64,000 bases of DNA from Massospora cicadina (taxonomy: Eukaryota; Entomophthoromycota; Entomophthoromycetes; Entomophthorales; Entomophthoraceae): positions 1 to 64,000 of the forward strand of contig JAKSZP010009614.1 of the NCBI GenBank assembly GCA_022478985.1, written 5' to 3'. Made by a program: the position numbers and the translations under genes. Shown in pieces: positions 22,320 through 33,369 of the stretch; the first letter of the stretch is position 1; each line of letters begins with the position of its first letter. The notes beneath the pieces were generated by a model that ran no database searches, had not been told where the DNA came from, and worked only from the letters and a program-made list of their open reading frames with translations.

Positions 22320-23812
22320 CTGAAAATAAAGCTGGACAAGCTGAACTAATACTTCCACGCCCATTTCAATCCAAGCAGTAAGGTTCATGAAAGCAGTTTA
22401 CCTATGCTGAACAAGGGCTAACAAAAAATGAACTAGCTGATTAAGCCCTTCCACAATTGAAGAAAACACTAAGAGAAATGAGTGAGAAGAAGATTCAGAT
22501 TCTAAAAAAGAACTTGGGATATATGCAAAGGCCTTTTAAAATTTAGCAGCTCTAGAAACTTAAAAATTGCTACTGGAGAAACTAAGTTTAAATTTGCGCC
22601 TGAGCCACAGCTTCTCCCAATATTAGAATCCTGCTTGCTGAACATGATGCCTCTGCACTTACCTTGCTTACCCATGAAGAAGCTCCTCACAGTTCTTATG
22701 ATAGAAATAAAACAGAAAAAGTGAATGCCTCAATGCCCTTTTGTGCCTTTGCACTGACGCTCCTTTCTGTTCTGACATCATAATTTGAACAGACAACCCA
22801 TATTCCTCAGTGCCCTTTTTGTGCCACCACAATGACACTCCTCACTGTTCTGAAAACAGAATTATAACAGCCAATCCAAATTGCTCAGTCCCTTTTTATC
22901 TCTTTGCGCTAATGCTCCTCACTGTTCTGATGATGAAATCAAAACATCCAACCCAAATGCCTCAGCTCCCTTTTCATTTCCTGTGCCAAAACTCCTTACT
23001 GCTCTGACAACAAAGTCACAGCCACCAAACCAACTTTTATCCCTTTTACAAATTTTAGCACTACAAAACTTTTTTATATTAACTTTACTAATATTTTAGA
23101 TTTTTCTGCCGACTTAAAATATTAATACCCTCAATTAAAGTTTGTTATAAGGGCTTTAACAAATTGCCACCTGATTTTCAAGACCTCATCAAGCTTCCAC
23201 TCTTCAGGACCAACTATGATATTGACTACTATGCTCATTGAAGCAAGATCACTTGGAAAGTTACCTGCCCACCTGACACGCTATCATTTTACCAAGCTTT
23301 CACCACCCATTCTATTCCGCCTACTGCTTTTCCATTAGCCTCTTTTCTCTCAAAGCGAAATTGCTGGTTAATGCATTCAACTTAGTAAATTTACGGCTAT
23401 TTGACAATAGGCTTGATGATTGGATTGCCACAAGCACTTTGTCTCCTTCTAATGTGCCTCCGCTCTTCCAAAATTACCTTCATATGCTCATATTGGTTGG
23501 CGCTTGCCAGGGTTATTGACCAGCTTTGCCAACATGTATGTTTCAAATGGCAAATTTTCAACTGTGCCCTGCCCTGTCAATCTCATCCTATCATTATAAA
23601 TGAAGATAGACTCCCATTAATCATGCATCTGACACCTACATGCCAAACTTTCTTACTTTTTCACCTGCAATAGTTGCCACACCGCTTTGCTGCAACACAT
23701 GACCAAGCGCCTTATTTATTGTCTTAATTTTTTGGTCAATCAACCCTAAAGATATTATCATCACCCCCCGTTGGCTCAAGGGGGATCTTTTGGGAAATGC
23801 ACTAGGTCAGGT
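22320..23812 (+). pseudogene. outer element internal region, unrecognised gag-like frames
   Basis: Continuation of the outer element after G4. Short plus-strand frames (22810-23007, 22881-23099, 23401-23673) include Cys- and Pro-rich segments. I recognise no pol domain. The segment 22340-22720 encodes a charged, possibly coiled-coil stretch with stops. 23130-23700 carries aromatic-rich frames of unknown nature. A G-rich tract (AAGGGGGATCTTTTGGGAAA, about 23778) just before the 3' LTR may be the polypurine tract. Confidence 0.4.
22726..23035 (+). repeat. tandem repeat, about four 78-bp units
   Basis: Four diverged units start near 22726, 22805, 22883 and 22960. Each carries a TGCCTCAGTGCCCTTT-like start, a CTCCTCACTGTTCTGA-like middle and an AACCCAAA-like end. 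A 78-bp period equals 26 codons; in frame the units read like NPNASAPF...APHCSDDEIKT, so this was probably a repeated protein segment in the outer element's gag-like gene. Confidence 0.65.
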
Positions 23813-24588
23813 GAAGCAAAAACTTTAGGGTTATTTTTTATTTATTACTATAAATAATGTCAATTTATTCTTATTGCTATTGACATTATGGTATACTTAC
23901 TAATCAATTTTTAATTGGTATTGAGACCCAAAATAATTATTATAATTTACCAAACAATGTTTTTGGCCCTAAAACCTTAAATCTCTAATAATTCCATATT
24001 TCAATTTACTGAGTGGTTTCCTTTAATAACGCTGAGTAATAACTCAGAAATTTTAGATTATCTTCCCACTAGTGCTCCAACGGTCTGATAAGATTAAAAA
24101 GAATGCCCACGCTGACTTATATCATCTTGATATTAAGCCTGAGGCTGTATTCGGTGTTTAACAACTCCAGTCGCCTCATTAACCACATTATGCCATTCAT
24201 TATACCTTACTCTCTATTGGATTACTAATAGCAGATAATGGAAGCCACTTAACTGTGCTACTTATATTAATCTCAGTCCATCCCTCAATGATGAATCCTG
24301 ATATACTCCAACTCTAAACCTGGACTTTGTCATAAATTTCTACATTGCTGAATTTACTTCTACTATCACACGGGGTATGCTCCTTTCCTCATCAAAATCT
24401 TGATTCTCACTTGGTACTTTAGATAGTCTTCACAATTAGATAAATGATATACCTTTTATTCCCTAAGATTAGTATAAATAGTTGTTTACCTCCTAATGCG
24501 TTGCTTTATCTATACCAGGAGCTTAGAGAGTGTTGGACTGGTTAACTGTTGTCCTGTGCAAGTAGCGCGTATAGTACCTAAAGTTACA
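23813..24588 (+). repeat. outer element 3' LTR
   Basis: Partner of 14430-15208 with shared blocks throughout (for example GGAGCTTAGAGA then GTTGGACTGG near the end) and end ...AAGTTACA. The left edge is approximate, near GTCAGGTGAAGC. Confidence 0.8.
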
Positions 24589-25500
24589 CTCTTCTAACTG
24601 CTTCTAACAACATTTATTATAAGATACACGCTTCCTTGCACAGTTTGTTTTAATAACGTTTCTTCCCTACTTATTAAAGCCCACCTCATTGACATTATCA
24701 AATCCAAACTCTAAAGGGGTTGATGCATGCTCTAAATCTGGTTACGCTCTGTGACCTGGGAAGAGGCCTCTTTAAGTAGGACATCAGATGATCAAGGACT
24801 GGCTGCTTTTAGGTCATAATGACTTATAAATCTATGAAACACCCATTAAAGCATACATGCTCCTGAGTAATCAAGAGGGACCTTGCAACCATAACTTTTG
24901 GCTTCACGCAAGGCCATGGAGTATGTGAAGAAAGGGGAAGTCAAATGGAAATCATAGAAATGAGGTGTCCTTGATTGAGTAAAGTATAATGCTCATAATG
25001 TAAGACAGTCTACCAGAAAATCGCCCATGCCAGGATGATCATGGTTGATGGTGAAGCAACAGAATATACTATTATGTGCAAAAGTTGGCTGAGGCATGAT
25101 GATGATACATAATGAACGAGGTTCAACTTATGGTGAGAGTAAACATAGAGTGCCAATGAGGCATATCATTGGAAGAAACTCTCTAAATTGTTATAGTCAT
25201 TGCTAGGAATGCACCAGAAATTCGTGTATTCATGCAATTGAGTCAGTTCCTGAAAACCAAATCCAATCATATGGTATTGGCCTTGAGCACCAAGGAACTC
25301 TCTCTACCAATTGAGAAAACCCCAACACAAAACGTAGCAGCCAATTCACAATCTTTACTAAGAATTATGAACTTCAGTAAGAGACATTACCAGATGAGTG
25401 AAATAATTAGATATGAGGAGCACAGCTTCCATGTACGTTGAGGCCTTACCAGTGCTCCTTACTTCACTGCAACTGGTTCACAATATTATTTAGAAAACAT
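24589..25500. other. unassigned 0.9-kb segment between the outer element and LINE1
   Basis: No feature is well supported. A plus-strand reading near 25040-25100 (MVDGEATEYTIMCKSWL) faintly resembles a retroviral protease loop, and a 70-codon open frame (25232-25441) follows, so it could be another decayed LTR element. Confidence 0.3.
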
Positions 25501-25599
25501 TTATGGATGACATAATACAAAAACTTTTTTATTAACTTCTCTTGAATATGGCGGCGTTTATTTCCATTCTTGGCTTTTTATTCTCATTAATAATGTCTA

Positions 25600-27170
25600 A
25601 AAAACTTGGCAGAGGGGTGATTTATCTTAATTGTATCCTCATCATGCTAAAGGTCTGTGCTATAGGATATGGTTTCACAAACTGACTAATGTTGATTGTG
25701 GCATCCTTCATTTTTGTGTGCTCATTAGGGCACACAATACAGATTGCTTTGTGGTATGAAACCATTATACTTCCCCCGCCGCACTGGGGCTGCATGAATC
25801 TAAGCACCACACATAATGGCCCAACCGCAGATGGGGTGGTTTGCATCACCCCAAAAATGACATATTCCTCACTTTTTGGTATACCAGGTAGCAAAGGCTA
25901 CCCAGTCAGTTCAGAGTTATGGCTCCCATTCCTTACTTCAGGGAATGAGATCAAGATGACCCCCAAGTTGGACTTAGTTGAAGATAGAGGATTGTCATAG
26001 CTTTACACAGCCATTTCTAGCCATTGCATGACCATGGCCAGGGAGAATATCGCTTGGATCCCTTCTGTAGGGAATCTACGTTGGTTTCTGGAAAGCCATA
26101 GACCATACATCACCTCCCCCATATCGTTCACCAAGCCCTGAATCCGTCTTGTAAGCAAGCAGACTTAGAGGGACATACGAAATCAGGAGCTCTGTCCATG
26201 CAAGATGACCAGATGATAACTTACAACCTAGTTGGTATGCTTCATACCATAGGAGAACACTTCACACAGCTTCCGCTGCTGGACACTCCATATAGATTTG
26301 TTTTGCCGTCTCCTACCCTCCACATGCCTTACAGGTATACAGAAAGTCACCCTCATTAAGCTTACTCCACTTGCTTAGAGTCGCCCCAGTGATCACTATG
26401 TTGCTGCATAGTTGAGAGAAAGTCTTTACCTGTATAAGCCAGCATCCTTTAACCCCTTTCCCTCACAGGTCCATCAGGCCAGGTCGCATTTTTCAAGTGA
26501 TCCGGGACAAGAACTTGAGCAGAGCTATCTATCTTGTAACTTCTGGAACCTGGCGGTTGTGAACTCTAAGAGGCAGACACCATCACCACATCCCACCTTT
26601 AGCCAGTCCCAAAGGACGAAGAGGCTTTCCCATCTGGGGTACCTCCAACCTTCTCTTCCTTGCAGGAACACCCTCTGATACTGCCCTCCACGACCTTCTG
26701 AACAGCTTCCCCAGCCTCTAATGCGTCTAGAGAAGGAAATGCTTCCTTCCAGAAAGAATGCAGTTTATTTGCTTCCACAACATCCCATGCCTTCCTTACC
26801 AGCATCTTGGAGGCACTGGCAACATTATTTCTGCTTCCACCCTAAGCACTTTATGGCCATCGCCATCAAGGAGGTCCCCCCAGTGAACCGCCCCAATAAT
26901 GTGCTTAAAGTCATTAAGCAGACGATGTTCCATCTCCAGTCCTCAAGCTCCTCCTAAAAGGGGAATTGCAGTTCCTTTCGATGGCCCACTCTCCACCTTC
27001 TAATCTACCCTTGTGCCTGCCCAAGCTCTAAAGTAATCCTTTCAGTAGCCTAGTAAGTTCCCCACGCATGGAATATCCCCTTGATTAATTACTCAGCTAA
27101 CACCAAGATCTTTGTTGTTTTTTTCTATGCAAGCCTTAACATGGTAGTCCTTCACTATTGGAAACCAACA
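25600..27170 (-). pseudogene. LINE1 ORF2 C-terminal part
   Basis: The best landmark is a CCHC-like motif near 26240-26330 on the minus strand: CKACGG, ETAKQIYMEC and P-x-AEAV follow in order. It matches the C-terminal zinc-knuckle spacing of L1-type ORF2 (C-x2-C...H...C) with the His replaced by Gln. The rest is broken by stops. It joins in sense to the RT part at 33370 once G5 is removed. Confidence 0.6.
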
Positions 27171-27175
27171 AATGG

Positions 27176-27914
27176 TGTAGGAATCCAGCTTAGTTATTCT
27201 CGCTTGGTGCTATGCCACTAGATCCCACAAAGAATTTTAATAAAATAAAAATAGAAAACTTATAAAAATTGGTTTTTATGATTTTTAATATGAGCGCGGG
27301 GGTAAAAATGAGAAGCAATCCCTTTCCAACTTTCAACAATTAATATTTATACTTTTTGAAGGTCAGAGGGATTTGTGGATAGGTTTGGAATAGCTTCGGT
27401 GCTTTCCAATTTAAGTAATATGGGTGTCAATCCTATCAGATCTTGGGAATGTTAGTTACTTTTAGTAAATGGACGTTGGGGTTTTGGGGCAGAATATGCC
27501 CATGCGGCAGGGTTTTGATGTACCCCAACCAATCACCACTTGAGAAATTTTTCTCACCTTGGGGGCCTGCTGCTACACCTATAAAAGGGGTGGCCCCCAC
27601 GCAGGTGTGGTGAAAGACTCAGTGATGGTTGGGGGAGTACATTCCTCTGGTTTCCCCGGAGTCTGTTGTGCAATTGATGAAATCTGATCATTTGATTTGA
27701 TTAAATATGCCCATGCGGGTTTAGAACTGGTGTCGCCCCAATTTATAGGGTTCCACCAAGAATTGACCAGGGTTTTTGGCTATTCTCATCAACATTTTCA
27801 TTAAATTGGCACATAATGGCATCAGGGAATCGCAAATGGCCAACATTTCCCTTTTTTGGTGAAACTCAACCTAAAACAATCTTATTTTTGAGCTGCAAAG
27901 ATAAATGTCTGACA
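27176..27914 (-). repeat. G5 3' LTR
   Basis: 739 bp. On the plus strand it starts TGTAGGAATCC and ends TCTGACA. On the minus strand a G-rich polypurine tract (CTTGAGGGGGTTGA) lies immediately upstream of it, at about 27915-27928. Confidence 0.92.
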
Positions 27915-27919
27915 TCAAC

Positions 27920-28990
27920 CCCCTCAAGAATGTTTGGGTGAGTAGGGCCTGAGATAACGGCCATGTACACGATTAATGGTGATACCAGTAGCTAGGTTTT
28001 TGATAGAGTACTCGTTTCTCTCTTTTAAATGATGGTAAAAGATCCTCCCAAATATTTTAAGCTTGCCGCTTCTAGGAGTGATGTGGTTATGGTAGTACAA
28101 CACCATGTCAGATACTTGGAAGGTAGGGGGTTTGGTACTCATTTGCAGCCTGCCCTTCTTTGGTTACTGTTTTTGCTAAATTTGTCATAGCTTCAGATTG
28201 GAGTTGAATTATGCGTTGAGCCAATCTCCTCATAACTTTATCTGGTTCCTCCACTATAGAAGAGAATATATCCTTAGCTAAGAAGGCAGGTATGCCTGGC
28301 TCCCGTCCATACAAGACACGGAATGGAGACATTTTTAAAACCTTGTGATAGCTAATCTGGTATGCCATTAGAGTACTAGGTAGATATTGATCCCAGTGAA
28401 GAGGATCAGAGGAGGCCAGTTTCAAAAAATGGAAACCAAGGTTCCATCTGCTCTTTCCACGGTCCCCTTTGTGGAAGAGTTATATGGAGCTGAGAGAAGT
28501 TGCTGTGCTCCCATAGATGTGGCCAGGATTTTAACTATTCTGGAGGTGAAGTTCTTACCATTGTCACAGAGCTGTAATTGGGGGCAACCGTGTTGGGTGA
28601 AATGTGCTGATGTAAGAAGGTGGCGGTGGCCTTAGCTGCTTGAGCAGGAAGAGCACGGATTCAACCCACTTAGTGAGGTGGTCAATAGTTACTGGGATAA
28701 ATCTGTTTCCACTAGTAGACTGAGGAAGGGGACCTATTACATCTAAGCTGATGATGTGGAATGGTTGTTGTGGGGTAGTTGGTTGATATTAGTATCAAGA
28801 CTTGAAGCCATATTGCTTCTTACAAGTAAGGCAGGCTTCCAAAACATCAACGAAAGATTCTATCATTTCATCCCAGTAAAACCGATTCTAAATCCATTCA
28901 TAGGTTTTCCTTGCCCCTCCATGACCTAGGGTAGAATGTGCTTCTAAAATAGCAGGTACAAGTTCTGAGGGTCAAAGGTAAGGTAGCCAT
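27920..28990 (-). pseudogene. G5 integrase remnant
   Basis: Zinc-binding part near 28795-28930 (EAHSTLGHGGARKTYEW, then CLTCKKQYG). The core includes the DG-ES-TS region around 28550-28700, and the core end reads DPLHWDQYLPSTLMAYQISY and SPFRVLYGREPGIP (28108-28425). The C-terminal 27924-28142 frame reads VSDMVLYYHNHI...GKLKIFGRIF, the usual GD-VL / KL-GPF DNA-binding tail. Stops and frame changes separate the pieces. Confidence 0.82.
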
Positions 28991-29099
28991 TTTGTCCCCA
29001 CCTGCTTATACAACTTCCCATCTTCAACTTTAGTGTTACAGGAGTGCAGGGCTAACATATTTTGAACAGGCTCATCCTCATCCTCCCATTCACTGTGGT

Positions 29100-29700
29100 C
29101 ATTAAAAGGCATGTAACCTCTCTGCCTCACTATTATTTAAGGTGAATTACTGGCAGCCAAGTCAGCCCATCAACATTCAAGTGACAGGTTCCAGTACGGT
29201 GTTCAATCTTCAAGTCATTAGGCTGGAGCTTTAGAGCCCAGCAAGCTAGCCGACCAGTATGATCCTTCATGTTCTGTAACCACTTTAGAGATGCGTGGTC
29301 AGTAACTACAGTGAAGGTGGTTCCATAGAGAAAAGGGCGGTAGTGATTTACAGCCAACAGAACAGCAAGGCACTACTTCTCAGTTACACTGTAGTTGCAT
29401 TCCGTTTTATAGCATTTTACTGAAATATGATACAGGATAATCTACACCGTGTTCATCTAATTAGGTTAAGATGGCCCCAACGGCATAGTCTGAGGCGTCA
29501 GTGAACAAGATGAAAGATTTATTATAATCTGGGTACCGTAGGATAGGACGTTGTTGTAATAGCTGTTTCATCGTCTCAAAAGCAGCCTTTTGCTTAGCAC
29601 CCCAATAGAAAGGGGTATTCTTTATTAATAGATGGACAAGGGGCTCACTGAGTTGGGCGAACTTAGGGATGAACTGATGATAATACCCCATCATCCCTAG
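29100..29700 (-). pseudogene. G5 RNase H
   Basis: 29461-29694 reads MMGYYHQFIPKFAQLSEPL, then FETMKQLLQQRPILRYPDY and FILFTDASDYAVGAILT, with the catalytic TDAS kept. 29133-29357 continues with FTVVTDHASLKWLQNMKD and IEHRTGTCHLNVDGLTWLP, covering the second Asp region and the final N-x-DxLS-like block. Only a short broken gap near 29360-29460 separates the two. Confidence 0.87.
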
Positions 29701-30470
29701 AAATACCTGAATATTCAGTAGATTTGAGGGGCTGGCATCTTTGAGATGGCTTTGTCCTTGTCCTGAATGGGCTGAATACCGTCTTGTGAAATGGAGTGGC
29801 CGAGGAAATCCAATTTTTTTGGAAGAAGGTACACTTTGTGGGCTTCAACTTTATACTAGACTGACGTACCCGTTGAAACACCTTCTTCAAATAATTAAGA
29901 TGTTCATTGAAGGTTTTAGAGAACACCTTGATGTCATCAAGATAGACGATGACACAAGTTAACTTGAGGTCCTTCAAGATGTGATTCATTGCACGCTGGA
30001 AAGAGGCAGATGCGTTGCACAACCCTTGGATTAATCGTGTGGGTTGTAATAGACTTTCACTAAAAATAAGAGCGCATTTCTCCTGATCTTGAGGAGAAAG
30101 GTACGTTTGTCAATAGCCACTGGCAAAAGTTCATAGCGGAGAAGTTAAAGCCAGAGAGTTGGGCCAGGGAGCCATCAATGTGAGGGATAGGATAGATATC
30201 CTTCCTAGTGAGGCTATTCAACCTACGGTAATTCATGACTATATGATGACCTCCGTTTTTCTTATTTAATTAGTAAGAGAGGTGAAGACCAAGGGCTTTG
30301 AGAAGGAATGATTAACCCCGCATCTATTAAATGCTGGAGCTCCGTCCTCATTTGTTGCTCCTCCACTTTTGACTTGCAGTAGGGTTTGGACCTAATAGGC
30401 CGGGCATCACCCACATCAATGGAGTGACACCAGCCCTTCATGTGGCCATAGTCAGTATCCAATTTGGAGA
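29663..30470 (-). pseudogene. G5 reverse transcriptase with intact YLDD
   Basis: The N-terminal block at 30262-30462 reads HSIDVGDARPIRSKPYCKSK and SQSPWSSPLLLIK. The palm at 29663-30022 reads CNASASFQRAMNHILKDLKL followed by VIVYLDDIKVFSKTFNEHLN; YLDD is encoded at 29933-29944. A decayed stretch at 30030-30250 should hold the first catalytic strand. RT copies genomic RNA using the primer at 32609-32624. Confidence 0.85.
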
Positions 30471-30479
30471 ATATGCCAC

Positions 30480-31510
30480 TATATTTATCTGCAAGGTATG
30501 AACTTTCTCCAACTCCTCTGGGTTAGCTTATCCAAGATAAGAAAGTTGGGCAAGGTACACACCATGTTATCCATGGGTAAGCCCAAATCTGACATAGAGC
30601 CAACGGAGTGGATATGTTCAATGTCCTTTACTGGGAGTAGGAAACCTCTACCAATCTCCTGGTGTTTCCATATAACATATCTTTTCCGTTGAGGTTTCAG
30701 ATAAGAAGGGTAATAGGCCTCTGATAGGCTGGGTCAAATATCCCAAGCAAAACATGAGGCTTCAAGAGGCTAACACCCTCAATATTTGTGAGGTGCAATG
30801 AACAATGATGTGGGATTTTTAGTGTGATTTTAGTGTCAATCACTCTTTGTTCCCCAGGCTTAATCAAGACCTAGTCTGCCACATAAAAAGGGATACCATC
30901 CCTGGAATCCACTGAATCAGGTAATTTCTTTGTATTGCGACAGGAAGTGGTACATGGCAAGGTTATAGCTGAAAAAGGTTAAAGACCAGGCAAGAGTATT
31001 CATGCTTGCTGGGTTCTTTATTGGATAAGACTAAAGGGACTTCATAGTTGAGTATCGAGTGTACCCCTTGCTTCAGGTTGATTATTTTTTCATACTCAAT
31101 CATAAACTGAGTGCCGATGAACATATCATATGCATTAATGTTTAAAGCCACAGAAGGGGCTGATAGGATAAGCTTCCCAATTAGAATGGGAAGGGAAGAG
31201 TATGCTCAATAGCATGAATATTGTTGGGGCCAGCGGTTCCAAACCCTTACATGTAATGTAAGTCAGGCGCTAGCTTTATCTTCTTGATAAGCTTAGTGGG
31301 GATCACGTTGACTGTGAAGCCAGTGTCCAGGATGGCCAATATTCGGACCTTACAATAATCACTTCAACCCTAGTAAGCTTTTCTCCAAATTTATGTCGCA
31401 AAGTCAAGACCTCCTTGAGCTGAAAGGTGGAGGGTAGCTTGTTAGCAGTCTCAGGGTATTTATCCATGATGTATTTTTTGGGATGAACCCACTGAAGAGG
31501 GCGTGTCAAG
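30480..31510 (-). pseudogene. G5 protease and protease-RT linker
   Basis: The active-site loop ILDTGFTVNVIP is encoded with DTG at 31319-31327 (minus strand), so the catalytic triplet is intact. The flap/GTAG-like block lies at about 31215-31240. 30963-31151 reads ALNINAYDMFIGTQFMIEYE, the conserved YD-x-IG-x-DF strand of gypsy proteases. The linker to RT runs from there to 30480. Confidence 0.78.
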
Positions 31511-31514
31511 TTAG

Positions 31515-32600
31515 CTAAGAATTAAGCACCATCACTGTCAGTGTCAATAAATTTTTTGACACCTAGAATTTTTCTGAGGCAAGTTTCCTCAGGTATGGTA
31601 GACTCGTCTACACCTCCAGCATTCAAATGATCAGGCACTTCTACTTCCGCTGGAGCTCCCAATATGTAATAACCAACTTCATCATAAGCCCCCTCAGATT
31701 CCTCCCCAAGTGTATTCATGACAACGGGCAAGGCCGCAATGGAGGTTGGGGGGATGACCACAGAAGATTGGGTAGCCGTAGAGCGCACATTTTCTAGCTT
31801 GTCTGGAAGGGAAGGCACAGAGGCATTAGTGCGCTGGTGCGAGTGTATGGTTTTTACAGCCTTACAGGGCTTTGAAACATTAAAAGGAGTGATAACCTTT
31901 TCAAGTAGCACTGAGAGAGCAGGCTTAGTTGGGAAGCTAGGTACAGGTGGCCTCACTCCCAATTGATCAACAGGTGATAGCTCCTCAATAGTGGGAGCTG
32001 AAGATTTCACCTCAGCATCACTTGTGTTAGCCCATACTTGGAATTCAGCCACTTCAAACAAAGCATCTTTTAGGTCACGGAGATTTTCAAAGTTGTGTTC
32101 ATGGAGATGATGTGTCTGTCTAAAGAGGGTCGAGAGGCTATCCCTATTAACAGGGAGGCAATTGCATTATCAAGGGTAAGCATGTTAGAGGTGGTCAACC
32201 TTTGCGCAGTGAGGTAAAATCATTCAGCAAAGGCAATGATTGATTCACCTTTCAACATAATAAGATACATAAAGGCCTGTTTTTACCTATGTAGACTCTG
32301 TTTTGATCTAAATTCAGCTAGAAGAGCTTCCTTCACCTCTATCCAAGTGTATGAAGGGTTCATGTTAGGGACCATCATCTTTTTCACTAGATGACTCAAA
32401 CAAGGAAAGATGTGGCGAACTTTTTGCTTGTCTGTGTGCCATCTATAGCGGCTTCATAAACGTACAGGAAGAAGCAATGCTCCCTTCCCCAGGGATGAAC
32501 TTTTATTTAAAAGGAAGTTTATAAGGACGCTGTTCAAGCTCCTTAAAGCGTACTAAAGCATTGGCTAGTTGCTTTTCAAGAGCAACTACTTTTGGCATAC
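31515..32600 (-). pseudogene. G5 gag remnant
   Basis: A 179-codon open frame (31522-32061) is acidic and Pro/Ser/Thr-rich with no zinc knuckle; it is probably the gag C-terminus and spacer before protease. The capsid part (32070-32600) is in broken frames (EALLAEFRSKQSLHR, then QAFMYLIMLKGES near 32240-32340). The absence of a CCHC box is unlike G1 and G4. Confidence 0.65.
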
Positions 32601-32608
32601 AGGAGTCC

Positions 32609-32624
32609 TATGTAGTGAGAACCA
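32609..32624 (-). other. G5 primer-binding site
   Basis: Minus strand TGGTTCTCACTACATA, three bases after the 5' LTR end. It differs from the G1/G3a/G4 site by one base in the first 14. Confidence 0.72.
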
Positions 32625-32627
32625 TTT

Positions 32628-33364
32628 TGTAGGAATCCAGCTTAGTTATGCTCCTTTGGTGCTACGCCGCTGGATCCCACAAAGGATTTTAAAAAGACAA
32701 AAACAGAAAACTTATAAAAATTGGTTTTTATGATTTTTAATATAATTGTGGGAGTAAAAATCAGAAGTGATCCTTTCCGACTTTCAACAATAAATATTTA
32801 TACTATTTTTTAAGGTTGGATGGATTTGGGAATAGGTTTGGAATAGCTTCATGCTTTCCAATTTAAGTAATATGGGTGTCAATCCTATCAGATCTTGGGG
32901 AATGTTAGTTAATTTTAGTAAACGGACGTTGGGGTTGTGGCAGAATATACCCATGTGGAAGGGTTTTGATGTACCCCAACCAATCACCACTTGAGAAAAT
33001 TTTCTCACCTTGGGGGCCTGCTGCTACACCTATAAAAGGGGTGGCCCACGCGCAGGTGTGGTGAAAGACTCAGTGATGGTTATGGAGTACCTTCCGCTGG
33101 TTTCCCCAGAGTCTGTTGTGCAATTGATGAAATCTGATCATTTGATTTGATTAAATGTGCCCGTGTGGGTTACAAACTTATGTTACCCAATTTACAGGGT
33201 TCCACCGAGAATTGGCCAGGGTCTTTTGGCCATTCTCGTCAACATTTTCATTAAATTGGCTTGTAATGGCATCAGGGAATCGAAAATGGCTGACATTTCC
33301 CTTTTTTAGTGAAACTTGACCTAAAACATTCTTATGTTTGAGCTGCAAAGACAAATGTCCAACA
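32628..33364 (-). repeat. G5 5' LTR
   Basis: 737 bp, same ends as 27176-27914 (plus strand TGTAGGAATCC start, CCAACA end). The two LTRs differ by perhaps one base in ten by eye. Confidence 0.92.
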
Positions 33365-33369
33365 AATGG

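Larger units (their letters stand above)
14430..24588 (+). mobile_element. outer LTR element without visible pol, carrying the nested G4 insertion
   Basis: Two direct repeats of about 775 bp (14430-15208 and 23813-24588) flank the region. The first is followed by a primer-binding site at 15213. After removing G4 (15631-22319), only about 1.9 kb of internal sequence remains (15209-15630 and 22320-23812). I find no protease, RT, RNase H or integrase in it. This suggests a non-autonomous LTR element (LARD/TRIM-like) mobilised by a gypsy relative. The outer edges are uncertain by some 10-20 bases and no duplication was confirmed. Confidence 0.65.
27176..33364 (-). mobile_element. G5: full-length Ty3/gypsy element with AATGG target-site duplication
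   Basis: LTRs of 739 and 737 bp with TG...CA ends (27176-27914, 32628-33364) are flanked by AATGG at 27171-27175 and 33365-33369. Minus-strand order is LTR, primer-binding site, gag, protease, RT, RNase H, integrase, LTR. Total length is 6189 bp. It sits inside LINE1. Several catalytic motifs survive (DTG of protease, YLDD of RT, TDAS of RNase H), so it is younger than G1 or G4, though its frames are still broken. Confidence 0.93.

Noticed and set aside
15626..22327. Confirmed target-site duplication AAAAT for G4
   Set aside because: The right copy is offset by three bases from the LTR end inferred from the primer-binding site, so it is only a possibility.
22810..23099. Cys-rich host gene
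   Set aside because: The frames are built from the 78-bp tandem repeat inside the outer LTR element and shift frame between units.
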